Under the pieces are notes generated by a model. It made no database searches. It was not told where the DNA came from and saw only the letters and a list, made by a program, of their open reading frames with translations. From positions 1 through 35,775 of the forward strand of contig JAUVJI010000030.1 of the NCBI GenBank assembly GCA_030596605.1: DNA of 35,775 nucleotides. Reading direction: 5' to 3'. Below are positions 7,165-15,600 of this stretch, piece by piece. Numbering within the stretch: position 1 is the stretch's first letter; every line of letters begins with the position of its first letter. The position numbers and the translations under genes are program-made. The DNA is from Bacteroidales bacterium (lineage in GTDB: Bacteria; Bacteroidota; Bacteroidia; Bacteroidales; JAADJA01).

Positions 7165-7311
7165 TTTTCTCTGCGAAACTTAGTGTCTTCTTTGTGGTTC
7201 TCTGTGATATAGCCCTTGCTCGTCCGGTCAGGCAGGTATTACACAAAGTTGCTCAAAGAAGTACAAAGTGACACAAAGAATAAAAATGTTTTCCATAACA
7301 CTGATTAGTTA
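7165..7311. repeat. Second copy of the CTTTGTG hairpin element, with a REP-like insert in its loop
   Basis: This segment aligns with 3915-4067: both share GTGTCTTCTTTGTG, GTGATATAGC, TATTACACAAAGTTGCTCAA and the end ACACTGATTAGTT (7298-7310). It differs by 23 extra bases (7214-7236) placed exactly between GTGATATAGC and TATTACAC, at the tip of the hairpin, and containing a degenerate CCGGTCAGGCAGG palindrome. The left terminal repeat is degraded. It fills the spacer between the transglycosylase and DUF4837 genes, both minus strand. Confidence 0.6.
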
Positions 7312-7319
7312 TGAAAATT

Positions 7320-9059
7320 TTAGCTTTTCGGCGCTACTTTGAGCTTCTGTCCCGGCTTGAGTCGTTTTGAATTCTTAATATCATTTAGCTTTTTAATTTG
7401 ATCAATGGATACGCCTTCATATAGTTTGGCGATATCCCACAAGGTGTCGCCTTTACGGACAGTATGGTAAACGTAATCACCGCTTGTCTTATTATTCTGA
7501 GTTTTTGAAGCCTGTGGATTATTTGCCTTTGGTTCATATACTACGAGCTTCTGATTTGGCTTTATGGTATTGCTTTTCAGGTTATTCCATTTTTTGAGAT
7601 CACCAACTGAGCATTTGTACTTTTGAGCAATCAAACCCAGGTTTTCCCCACTTCGTACAACATGATGATTCTTATCGCGCTTACTGATATCTGTGGGTGT
7701 TGAATCAACCGTTGATTTCTTTGGAGTAGATTTTTTACCAGCATAACCGGGTGCATAAACAACCAGTTTTTGCCCCGGATAGATAGTATTGCCCCTGAGG
7801 TTGTTCCAGCTCTTTAAACTCCTGACGGAGCAACGGTATTTTTTGGCAATCAATCCCAGGTTTTCACCTGACCTGACATAGTGTATATTCCGTTCTTTTG
7901 CTTTTTTGATCTGTGCCAGTAATTTATCCTTTTCTATCCCTTTCTTCGTTTTATATGCATACAATGAATCTTCATAATCGATGAAGTCAGCTATATATTT
8001 ATGATTCAAACGTAAAATATATTTTTTGTCGGCAGTAGTAGGAATTATTCCCATTTTATAAGCCGGATTCAAAAACTTCAATTCATCAATCGGTACATTC
8101 AGCATTTCTGAGATCTGATCAAAAGAAAGCACATCATTCACAACAACCGTATCAATTTCCTCAAAGAAAATAGCTGGAGCTGTTGGATATATATTGTGTT
8201 CAGCCGGATGGTTCATCAAGTATATAACTGCAATAAAAGCCGGGACATAACCCCGTGTTTCTCTTGGGAGAAATGGCCATACAGCCCAGTAGTTTTTTAC
8301 CCCACCGGCACGCCGGATTGCTTTATTTACATTTCCCGGACCTGAATTATAAGCGGCCAAAGCCAATGACCAGTCACCGTAAATATCAAATAGATCTTTC
8401 AAATGCCTGCATGCAGCATCGGTGGCTTTGTAAGGATCGAAGCGGTCATCAACAAGCGAGTTTACTTTTAATCCGTAAATTTTGCCTGTACTGTACATAA
8501 ACTGCCACAGCCCTTTGGCTCCTGCCCTTGAATTGGCTGTTGGGTTTAAAGCCGATTCCACCACTGCGAGGTACTTCAACTCCAAAGGCATATTGTATTT
8601 GTCGAGATGTTCTTCAAACAATGGGAAATATACCTCAGAAAGACCCAGGACCTTTGATGAAAGTTCCCTGCGTTTTAATGCATAAACATTGATATAGTTT
8701 TTTACATGCTTGTTGAAAGTAAGCTCCATAACCGATTCCCTGTTTAAATCTTCAATACGCGCATGGAGAACAGAGTCAGGATAAACCGGAACTTCATCAG
8801 CTGAGAATTTATAAATATTTAATTCAGAAGTATCGGCAGTAAATGTTGTATTCGAAAAATAATTTAAAGCCACAAGGCTGTCTAACATATCCAGAATATA
8901 TGAGTCCGCATAATCTGCAGGATTGATCTCTTCATCAACATTGGTGTTTATTTCATTGATTTTTGCACTGAGAGAATCAGGTTGAGAAAAAGTATTTGAA
9001 GCGAATGATGATAAAACCCCGAATAAAAGAAATAGCGTAGTGAATAGTCTAATTTTCAT
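7320..9059 (-). CDS. MltD-like membrane-bound lytic transglycosylase with LysM repeats
   Basis: The 579-residue product has an N-terminal signal peptide, an SLT (lysozyme-like) domain at about 150-275 and three LysM repeats at about 392-435, 465-508 and 531-575; a weak fourth LysM-like unit lies at about 308-350. The catalytic Glu is Glu168 in YLAVVESALNP, followed by AGAKGLWQFM and the AYNSGPGN motif (236-243). The enzyme cleaves glycan strands of peptidoglycan to 1,6-anhydromuramic ends in the periplasm. No lipobox is seen, so it is probably soluble or held by its LysM units, unlike E. coli MltD. A -7 box lies at 9124-9131 with a hairpin in the leader. tatA is upstream and DUF4837 downstream on the same strand. 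Confidence 0.92.
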   Translation of the reverse strand: MKIRLFTTLFLLFGVLSSFASNTFSQPDSLSAKINEINTNVDEEINPADYADSYILDMLDSLVALNYFSNTTFTADTSELNIYKFSADEVPVYPDSVLHARIEDLNRESVMELTFNKHVKNYINVYALKRRELSSKVLGLSEVYFPLFEEHLDKYNMPLELKYLAVVESALNPTANSRAGAKGLWQFMYSTGKIYGLKVNSLVDDRFDPYKATDAACRHLKDLFDIYGDWSLALAAYNSGPGNVNKAIRRAGGVKNYWAVWPFLPRETRGYVPAFIAVIYLMNHPAEHNIYPTAPAIFFEEIDTVVVNDVLSFDQISEMLNVPIDELKFLNPAYKMGIIPTTADKKYILRLNHKYIADFIDYEDSLYAYKTKKGIEKDKLLAQIKKAKERNIHYVRSGENLGLIAKKYRCSVRSLKSWNNLRGNTIYPGQKLVVYAPGYAGKKSTPKKSTVDSTPTDISKRDKNHHVVRSGENLGLIAQKYKCSVGDLKKWNNLKSNTIKPNQKLVVYEPKANNPQASKTQNNKTSGDYVYHTVRKGDTLWDIAKLYEGVSIDQIKKLNDIKNSKRLKPGQKLKVAPKS

Positions 9060-9081
9060 AATCTCTGTAAATGTGAAATGT

Positions 9082-9131
9082 TTATGCTAAAATTAATTTT
9101 ACGAGATTAGCATAAAATCGTTGCAAAAGTA
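9082..9131 (-). promoter_or_regulatory. Promoter and leader hairpin of the transglycosylase gene
   Basis: On the minus strand TACTTTTG (9131-9124) matches the -7 consensus TAnnTTTG; no clear -33 box was found. Transcription from it would begin near 9117, at the foot of a perfect 9-bp hairpin with arms 9082-9090 and 9107-9115 (TTATGCTAA/TTAGCATAA), 23 bases before the ATG. A stem at the very 5' end could protect the mRNA. Confidence 0.45.
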
Positions 9132-9224
9132 TGAATATATATGCTTGATTAGAAAACGGGAAATTAAAGATTTATTATCAGGGGAATGTTAAAAATAATA
9201 TCTGGTATGAATTTTTATAGAATC

Positions 9225-9327
9225 TCTCGCGGAGGCGCCAAGTCGCAAAGAAAACGTCAAATAAATTTCAAAAGGATATTATTTTGCAATGATTCAAAAC
9301 TTTGCGTCTTACGCGTCTTTGCGTGAC
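9225..9327. repeat. Imperfect inverted repeat built on CGCAAAG units
   Basis: The left arm (about 9225-9250) and right arm (about 9299-9327) are imperfect inverted copies; both carry GCAAAG/CTTTGC and GACGC-like units. The spacer 9060-9413 between tatA and the transglycosylase gene otherwise holds only the promoter noted above. The unit resembles the CACAAAG hairpins at 3877 and 7165 and the CGCAAAG run at 12340 in design, though not in exact sequence. Confidence 0.5.
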
Positions 9328-9413
9328 AAATAAATTAGGAGGGTCTTTAGTTTAGAAATTTCCTCTGCATAAAGACAGAAATCTTGGTTCTTTAATTCAC
9401 CAATTAAAAAAGA

Positions 9414-9635
9414 TCAATCTTTCTTCTCAGCCGTCTCCTCGTCTTTCTTTTTCTGCTCGTCCGGATTAATTCCATCTTTAAATTCCCGCACACCTTTACC
9501 AAGCCCGCGCATTAATTCAGGAATTTTTTTGCCTCCAAAAAGTATAAGAACTGCAACTACAATCAATATCCACTCATAGCCTCCCATAAAACCGGCTAAT
9601 TGAATTTGTTCTGAAATATTAGATATATGTGACAT
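9414..9635 (-). CDS. tatA: Twin-arginine translocase subunit TatA/E
   Basis: A 73-residue protein with one N-terminal membrane helix (YEWILIVVAVLILF, about 20-33), the FGGKKIPELMRGLGKGVREF hinge and amphipathic helix (about 33-52), and a charged, disordered Lys/Glu tail. This is the standard TatA plan; the length is normal. TatA oligomers form the pore that passes folded proteins across the inner membrane together with TatC, which is not in the window. The gene is first in the minus-strand group with the transglycosylase and DUF4837 genes and is divergent from the deiminase gene at 9885. A -7 box TAACTTTG lies at 9674-9681. Confidence 0.93.
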   Translation of the reverse strand: MSHISNISEQIQLAGFMGGYEWILIVVAVLILFGGKKIPELMRGLGKGVREFKDGINPDEQKKKDEETAEKKD

Positions 9636-9673
9636 AATTATTATTTTCTATTATTCTAATGTTATTGACTTTA

Positions 9674-9681
9674 CAAAGTTA
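9674..9681 (-). promoter_or_regulatory. Possible -7 box of tatA
   Basis: On the minus strand TAACTTTG matches TAnnTTTG, 39 bases before the tatA ATG. No convincing -33 box was found at the right spacing. Confidence 0.4.
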
Positions 9682-9768
9682 AAAATGTTCATAAACTGGC
9701 ATAAGTAATACAATAATATTTTACATTACAGATTATTCATGATATAATTTTAAAATACAAAAGTACAA

Positions 9769-9798
9769 ATTATTTAACGAATTCAATTGTTAAATAAT
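9769..9798. promoter_or_regulatory. 10-bp inverted repeat between divergent tatA and deiminase genes
   Basis: ATTATTTAAC (9769-9778) and GTTAAATAAT (9789-9798) are perfect inverted copies 10 bases apart. Its AT-rich arms without a U-tract and the position between two divergent genes fit an operator better than a terminator. No regulator is encoded nearby, so this is weak. Confidence 0.35.
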
Positions 9799-9884
9799 GC
9801 CCTGTTTAACATAAACAAATATATTTTCATGCAACCTTTAAAACACACGAAAAGTCTATTATCAAACTTAGTAAACATTTAACT

Positions 9885-12302
9885 ATGAGAATATTTTTAT
9901 ACTGTTTGTCTTTAAGTATCATGCTTGTTCTGTTTCCTGCTTTAAAAATCATTTCCCAGGATAAACCACAAAAAGAGGTTTATAAACTAACCCATCACAT
10001 GTCGCCTGAAGAAAAAGCGCTTTTCCATCTCGTGGGCAAAGATTACATCCCAACTGACCCTCCTCCCGGCCCGGTTCGCAACATCGCCGAGTTTGAAAAA
10101 ATGGAAGGTGTGCTGGTGGGATATCCAGGCAGCTTTGGTATTTCGTATGGCCTGATTGCAGCAATGTCGGAAGAAACAGTTGTAACAACAGTAGTAGAAA
10201 ACAATAATCAACTGAATTATGTAACCAATCAATATGAGTCGCATGGTGTGAATATGGATAATGCCGTTTTTATTGTTACTGCCCTTGATTCATACTGGAC
10301 CAGGGATTACGGCCCGTGGTACATCCGTTATGGTGATGATCACATAGGCATCGTAGATTTTATATATAATCGTCCCAACAGGCCGAATGACAATGCCATC
10401 CCGCCTCAAATGGCTGACTTTTTGGGGATCGAGTGGTATGGAATGGAATTGATCACAGCCGGTGGAAATTACATGACAGATGGTTATGGCGTATCTTCAT
10501 CTTCTGAATTGATTTGGGAAGAGAACCCAACCTTAACTTCCGGAGATATTGATCAGCTGGTTTTGGACTATTGTGGTATTGATACTTATCATGTTATCCC
10601 CGATCCTAACAATACTTACATTGATCACATAGATTGCTGGGGAAAATTTTTAGATGTTGATAAGGTGTTGATCCGTGAAGTTCCGGAATCGCACCCGCAA
10701 TATGATGAAATTGAAGCAACCGCCGCTTATTATGCCGGACATAACTGTGGATGGGGAACCCCATTTCTGGTTTATCGGGTTTGGACACCGAATAATGAAC
10801 CGTACACCAATTCCTTGATATTAAACAACAGGGTGTTTGTCCCGATAGTAGGAGGCAACTGGGATGATGAAGCGCTGGCCGCTTATGAGGAAGCAATGCC
10901 CGGTTATGAAATCCTGGGGTTCACTGGTTCATGGGAATCAACGGATGCATTACATTGCCGAACAAAAGGCATAGCCGACAGAAATACACTTTATATCGAA
11001 CATTATCCCTTGCTTGGAGATCAACCCATCCAAACGGAATATGAAATCGAAGCCATCATTACAGCTTATAGCGGAGAGCCGCTTAGTAATGATGATGTCA
11101 AAGTTATTTATGAGATAAATGGTGGTGGACTTGAAGAAATAGTCATGACCCATATCGGTGATAAAATTTATACAGCAACACTGGCAGGCGCCCCGGAAGG
11201 TTCTGAAATTGCTTATTACATTATAGCAGCTGATGAAGATGGAAACACAGCTAATCATCCATTCATAGGTGAGCCTGATCCCCATATTTTTTATGTGGGA
11301 GAGCAATTCTTCCCGGCCATTGCACTTGATGTTTCAGAAATTAATGCCTGGGTAAACCAGGGAGATACCGATATTGAAGAATTTGTGATCTCAAACACCG
11401 GACAAATTGATCTTAATTATAACCTGGAGTGGTCTTCTGCTATCCTTGAAGATTATGATTACAGTGTTGATGATAGTCCTTCTCAAAGTTCATGGAATTC
11501 CAATACCTATACTGAACTTGGCTGGACTGAATTTGAAATAGATGATGTGGTTGGGGAAATTGCCAACTGGAAAATAGATTTTCAGTGGCAAACCGATAAC
11601 TGGCCTGAAGAGGGAACCTTCAGGATTGAGTCTCCTGATGGCACAGAAGCAATAATTGCTGCCGGGATGGGAACCGGTAGTTACTCCATTAGCCTTGATA
11701 TATTCAATGGAGAACAAATGCAGGGAACATGGAAATTGTGGATTACCGATTCGTATGGCGATGGCGGACATCAGGCATCCAATATCGAAGTAACCGTTAC
11801 GAAGACCTATGAGATTTATCCATGGTTAGATGTAACACCGGTTTCTGGTTCAATAGCGCCAAGTGGTTCAAATACAATAACTGTTACATGTGATGGTTCA
11901 GTATTACCTTTAGGGGATTATGAAGGCACAATTTGGGTAAATTCCAATGATCCTGATTTTACTGCTATCGAAATTCCGGTTTATTTCCATGTTGATTTTG
12001 CCTCCGGAGAAGATCTGATTTCAAAAGAGGAAATTCAGATTTCGAATTATCCCAATCCTTTTGAAGGGCAAACCAATTTTGATATTAATATTTCTGAACC
12101 AACCTTTGTAAACCTTGACATTTATAATTACAGCGGACAAAAAATTCATTCATTGGTTAACAGAGATTTGAATTCCGGACAATATACTTTCACATGGAAT
12201 GGAGATGGTTTCAGTGGAGCAAAAGTTAAAAGTGGTATTTACTTTTATCGAATTAAAGCTAATCAATTAGAAAAAATTGGCAAGCTTATATTTTTGGATT
12301 AA
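9885..12302 (+). CDS. Secreted PPAD-like arginine deiminase with T9SS sorting domain
   Basis: An 805-residue protein: signal peptide (1-25), Porphyromonas-type deiminase domain (about 55-375), an Ig-like domain (about 383-470), a two-part Ig-like domain (about 478-515 and 645-695) interrupted by a P-domain-like jelly roll (about 530-640), and a T9SS type A sorting domain (about 720-805, NYPNPF... to KIGKLIFLD). Candidate catalytic residues are Asp141 (WTRDYGPW), His248 and Asp250 (DHIDCW), Asn309 (YTNS) and Cys358 (ALHCRTKG); their spacing agrees within about four residues with Asp130, His236, Asp238, Asn297 and Cys351 recalled for PPAD. The loop YNRPNRPND carries two Arg where PPAD uses Arg152/Arg154 to hold a peptide's C-terminal carboxylate. 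It likely turns arginine to citrulline outside the cell; free agmatine as substrate is the alternative. Confidence 0.85.
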   Translation: MRIFLYCLSLSIMLVLFPALKIISQDKPQKEVYKLTHHMSPEEKALFHLVGKDYIPTDPPPGPVRNIAEFEKMEGVLVGYPGSFGISYGLIAAMSEETVVTTVVENNNQLNYVTNQYESHGVNMDNAVFIVTALDSYWTRDYGPWYIRYGDDHIGIVDFIYNRPNRPNDNAIPPQMADFLGIEWYGMELITAGGNYMTDGYGVSSSSELIWEENPTLTSGDIDQLVLDYCGIDTYHVIPDPNNTYIDHIDCWGKFLDVDKVLIREVPESHPQYDEIEATAAYYAGHNCGWGTPFLVYRVWTPNNEPYTNSLILNNRVFVPIVGGNWDDEALAAYEEAMPGYEILGFTGSWESTDALHCRTKGIADRNTLYIEHYPLLGDQPIQTEYEIEAIITAYSGEPLSNDDVKVIYEINGGGLEEIVMTHIGDKIYTATLAGAPEGSEIAYYIIAADEDGNTANHPFIGEPDPHIFYVGEQFFPAIALDVSEINAWVNQGDTDIEEFVISNTGQIDLNYNLEWSSAILEDYDYSVDDSPSQSSWNSNTYTELGWTEFEIDDVVGEIANWKIDFQWQTDNWPEEGTFRIESPDGTEAIIAAGMGTGSYSISLDIFNGEQMQGTWKLWITDSYGDGGHQASNIEVTVTKTYEIYPWLDVTPVSGSIAPSGSNTITVTCDGSVLPLGDYEGTIWVNSNDPDFTAIEIPVYFHVDFASGEDLISKEEIQISNYPNPFEGQTNFDINISEPTFVNLDIYNYSGQKIHSLVNRDLNSGQYTFTWNGDGFSGAKVKSGIYFYRIKANQLEKIGKLIFLD

Positions 12303-12339
12303 AAATTTAAACTGGTAATAATAATAGTTTGGTGTTTTT

Positions 12340-12394
12340 CACGCAAAGTGCGCAAAGCTGCATAACGCAGGAAAAAGCGCAAAGCTCGCGAAGG
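12340..12394. repeat. CGCAAAG short-repeat run
   Basis: Directly after the deiminase gene there are several near-copies of CGCAAAG on the plus strand (CACGCAAAG, GCGCAAAGC, GCGCAAAGC) over about 55 bases. The same words make up the element at 9225-9327. No ORF or stable stem was seen. Confidence 0.45.
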
Positions 12395-12398
12395 AAAT

Positions 12399-12688
12399 TG
12401 TTTTTAATTTCAGAACTCCTGACCTGATAATTAGAAATCAGATAATTATAAAAACTGTATCGCAAATTGTAATGTCGCAAAACTTAAACCCGTCTATACT
12501 GAAAGGTTTCAACGGGTTTAACAATATCATAATCGTTTACGTCCTTAATCAATTTACAAAGTATAATGAAGGGCGTGAACGCCCTAAGGTTTGGATTCGG
12601 TATATTACCCAGACGTTCACGTCTGGGTAATGAACTGCAAATGCGACAAAAAATTTACGTTGGGTCAGGAGTTCTGAAATTAAAAACA
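12399..12688. mobile_element. Composite 290-bp non-coding element with 26-bp perfect terminal inverted repeats and REP pair
   Basis: The ends are perfect inverted copies of 26 bases (12399-12424 and 12663-12688; core TTTCAGAACTCCTGACC). Inside are three hairpins: TAAACCCGT/ACGGGTTTA (12485-12520), AGGGCGT-GA-ACGCCCT (12570-12585), and 12-bp arms ATTACCCAGACG/CGTCTGGGTAAT with a TTCA loop (12604-12631). The last two carry CGTGAACG and CGTTCACG, reverse complements, as in paired REP units of opposite orientation. No ORF longer than a few codons is inside. It may be a REP/MITE-type mobile unit moved by a transposase encoded elsewhere, or a structured RNA. Together with the CGCAAAG run it explains nearly all of the 469-base gap 12303-12771. 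Confidence 0.6.
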
Positions 12689-12733
12689 GAAGGTATTCTA
12701 AACTTTAGGCACTTCTCTTAGTAATCTTTTTAC

Positions 12734-12741
12734 TACCTTAG
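12734..12741 (+). promoter_or_regulatory. Possible -7 box of the beta-propeller/mtnA operon
   Basis: TACCTTAG differs in one base from the TAnnTTTG consensus and lies 30 bases before the ATG at 12772. No -33 box was recognised. Confidence 0.3.
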
Positions 12742-12771
12742 CCCGACACTAATTATTAAATTCGGTTTGGT

Positions 12772-15600
12772 ATGAAAAGGATAATTTTAAGCGCTTTGGC
12801 TATCCTCAGTTTTTTCTTTATTTATGCTCAGGACAAATCTTTTGATACAGATGTACTGTCTAATCCGCAGCCTGCAAAAATTATAGTTGAAAAAGGCCAG
12901 ACTTTGCTGGACTTTATGGATCCATCTTATTTTTCTGATGAGCAAACCGACATCAATCCCGGAATTGATCCGGAGGGTGATTTTATGTTGCGATCTGGCT
13001 TCACTAAAGACGGATCAAAGATTTTAGTTTGTAATGGTGGTACTGATAATGTAACCGTATTTGACTGGGAAACCATGCAGCCGGAGGCAATTATTACAGT
13101 TGGAAATTATCCAAGCGATGTTGCTGTAACGGATGAATATGCCATTGTTCCGTGCATTTTTGGTGATGAAATCTATGTGATTGATCTCAATGACTATAGT
13201 ATAGCGGGAACATTCGCAACTCCTTCTGGAGCGCAACCCTGTGTTGTTGAAGTTAGTACTGATGAGAATTATGCTTATGTTGCATGTGATATAAATGATC
13301 AATGCGAAGTGATCGATCTGGAAAATCTTGTACAGTTAAATCCAATTACTGACTTCCCAATTTATTTGATTTCTTTTTCATGGATTTCAACCGGTGGAAG
13401 AAATAGTTTTAAGTTTTCCCGTTTTAAAGTTTCCCCTGATGAAAATCATATTATTGTCGGGAATTCTGATAACGACGTTTTATACATTAATGCATCAACG
13501 GGAAATGTAGACTATAGTGTTCCTGACATACCCAATTGTAAAGTGGTTGGCTTATCCGGAGATGGAAGTAAGACAATTGCTTTGAGTGATTTCAATAATT
13601 TGTTTAATGCTTATCAAATTGATAATGCAACTCAAACCATTACTGGAACAGTCGAAATTACCGGAAACTACCTGGCTACTTTTGACGTGAGTGTGAATAT
13701 GGATGGTAGCAAGGCTTTTATCGGGATCGGGAATAATTCCAGCGCCATCATACGATTTGAGACTTCTGATTTTGTTGTTTTTACACAAACCTATACCCCT
13801 TTTTGGATCGGCACATCTTATGACCATCAATATGCTATTAATGGACAATACAGGTTTTCGATCATGGACTTTGCAAGCGAAGCAATGTTGGATCAACTCC
13901 AGGGTTATTCTCAGGATTTCGGTTGCGTTTCACCTGTTGGGAACATTGCTGTCGGTTATGATCCGTTAAGATATGAAGGTGTCTACTTCTTTGATTTTAC
14001 TGATCCTTCCGATATTCAATTTAATGGGAAAGAATTAACTGGCTGGCCTCCTGAAGGTGATACACCTTACCGGATTGCCATTTCACTAGATGGAACTAAA
14101 GCTGTTACCTCCAATTCACTGTCTGAAAATATGTCCATCATTGATCTAACAAACTACTCAGTTGATACGGTTATATTTCTTGGTGAGAAGAGCGATGCCA
14201 TAGGTATAACTCATGATTCGCAATGGGCCATAATGGGTGGATACGATTTGAATACCATCAAGCTAATTAACCTGACGACCAATGAATTTGTAACATCTGT
14301 TTTAACAGGTCAAAGGCCACTGATGGTAGGTGTTAGCCCGGACGATGCTTATGCTTATATCGGGAATTTGAAAGGAAATTCCGTTTCTTTTGTAGAATTG
14401 AATGGTGCAGCAAGTTCTGAAATCGTGGAGATAAATACCGGCATAATTGGATTATCATGGGCCGCATTTGGGGTGAGAAGCAGCGTGGAAGTTGACCCAA
14501 CCGGACAGTATATTTTGATTGCTGTAAGTTTTGAGGATAAAGTTCAGGTTATAGATATTGAACAGCAACAAATTGTGGCAAATTTGGCTGTTGGTAGTTT
14601 TCCTTTAAAAATAGCCTTTAATGAAACAGGAGACTATGCGGCTGTAACCAACTATAGCAGTGACAGCTATTCCATAATAAATGTTGATGGGGCAAACTCA
14701 TCAGTGGTTGGAACTTTTCCCTGTAACGGAGATGGCCCATTAAGGCTGGCTTACAATGCTGTGGAGGATGAGTTTGGGATTATTAATTACAGCACCAAAA
14801 CCATTTTCAATATTGACCCTGAAACCGGCACAATCAATAGTACCGACTCTTATACACAATATGGTAATCCCGTTCAGGTATATTATGATGATGAAGGAAA
14901 TCCTATAGTTTTGACTCTTTCCATAGATGATGATCCCGGCCACCTGATCCGAAAAGAAGAGGCCATTGTTCTTCCGGCTACTCCAACATATTTCGACTAT
15001 TGTGTTGCTACAAACACAGCAGTTGTTTGTATGCCTGGTCCGGATTATGTCACAGTAGTTGAATTCGATCAATCAACTGATCCGCCTATTGCAGATTTTG
15101 AAACCAATGTCACAACCATATATGTTGGACAAAGTTTGGATTTTATAGATTTATCGCTCAACAATCCAACAAGTTGGGATTGGATGTTTGAGGGAGGTTA
15201 TCCAGCAACATCCACTGATCAGAACCCAACAATTCTCTATGAAACCCAGGGAACTTTTGATGTTTCTTTAACAGCAACCAACCAATATGGCTCAGATACA
15301 AAAACAGAACAGGATTACATCAATGTTTTACCATTGACGCTGGTTGATGAATTTGGAGTGGAGAATAAATTTCATTTTCAACCAAATCCGGTAAAGGATA
15401 TTTTAACAGTAATCGGAGATGGAAATTTACAGGGAGATTTTATAGCTTCCATTTTTAATTCACAAGGAAGATTTCTCATCAGTAAAAAATTATGTGGGAA
15501 AGAAACAACCATTAATTTAAATGGATTTGAAAGTGGAATGTACTTTTTAAGGATAGGAAATACGCTTAATGAAAAATCATATAAATTTTTGAAAGAATAA
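12772..15600 (+). CDS. Secreted YncE/YVTN-type beta-propeller protein with PKD and T9SS sorting domain
   Basis: The 942-residue protein has a signal peptide (1-19, ends IYAQ), a long region of YVTN/YncE-like blades (about 70-765; repeats such as GGTDNVTVFDWETMQPEAII, NAYIGNLKGNSVSFVEL-type and EDKVQVIDIEQQQIVANL), a PKD domain (771-852, SWDWMFEGGYP...QNP) and a T9SS type A sorting domain (about 865-942, FQPNPVKDILTV to SYKFLKE). It should be exported and anchored at the surface or released. The blades suggest a scaffold or ligand-binding role; no catalytic motif was seen. The stop and the mtnA start overlap as TAATG at 15598-15602, so a surface protein is translationally coupled to a cytosolic enzyme, which is odd. 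Confidence 0.85.
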   Translation: MKRIILSALAILSFFFIYAQDKSFDTDVLSNPQPAKIIVEKGQTLLDFMDPSYFSDEQTDINPGIDPEGDFMLRSGFTKDGSKILVCNGGTDNVTVFDWETMQPEAIITVGNYPSDVAVTDEYAIVPCIFGDEIYVIDLNDYSIAGTFATPSGAQPCVVEVSTDENYAYVACDINDQCEVIDLENLVQLNPITDFPIYLISFSWISTGGRNSFKFSRFKVSPDENHIIVGNSDNDVLYINASTGNVDYSVPDIPNCKVVGLSGDGSKTIALSDFNNLFNAYQIDNATQTITGTVEITGNYLATFDVSVNMDGSKAFIGIGNNSSAIIRFETSDFVVFTQTYTPFWIGTSYDHQYAINGQYRFSIMDFASEAMLDQLQGYSQDFGCVSPVGNIAVGYDPLRYEGVYFFDFTDPSDIQFNGKELTGWPPEGDTPYRIAISLDGTKAVTSNSLSENMSIIDLTNYSVDTVIFLGEKSDAIGITHDSQWAIMGGYDLNTIKLINLTTNEFVTSVLTGQRPLMVGVSPDDAYAYIGNLKGNSVSFVELNGAASSEIVEINTGIIGLSWAAFGVRSSVEVDPTGQYILIAVSFEDKVQVIDIEQQQIVANLAVGSFPLKIAFNETGDYAAVTNYSSDSYSIINVDGANSSVVGTFPCNGDGPLRLAYNAVEDEFGIINYSTKTIFNIDPETGTINSTDSYTQYGNPVQVYYDDEGNPIVLTLSIDDDPGHLIRKEEAIVLPATPTYFDYCVATNTAVVCMPGPDYVTVVEFDQSTDPPIADFETNVTTIYVGQSLDFIDLSLNNPTSWDWMFEGGYPATSTDQNPTILYETQGTFDVSLTATNQYGSDTKTEQDYINVLPLTLVDEFGVENKFHFQPNPVKDILTVIGDGNLQGDFIASIFNSQGRFLISKKLCGKETTINLNGFESGMYFLRIGNTLNEKSYKFLKE

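Noticed and set aside
8255-8685. Plus-strand ORFs opposite the transglycosylase gene
   Set aside because: They are antisense to the conserved SLT domain and have no recognisable motifs.
10950-11306. Minus-strand ORF opposite the deiminase gene
   Set aside because: It lies antisense to well-conserved coding sequence and its translation lacks any domain or signal.
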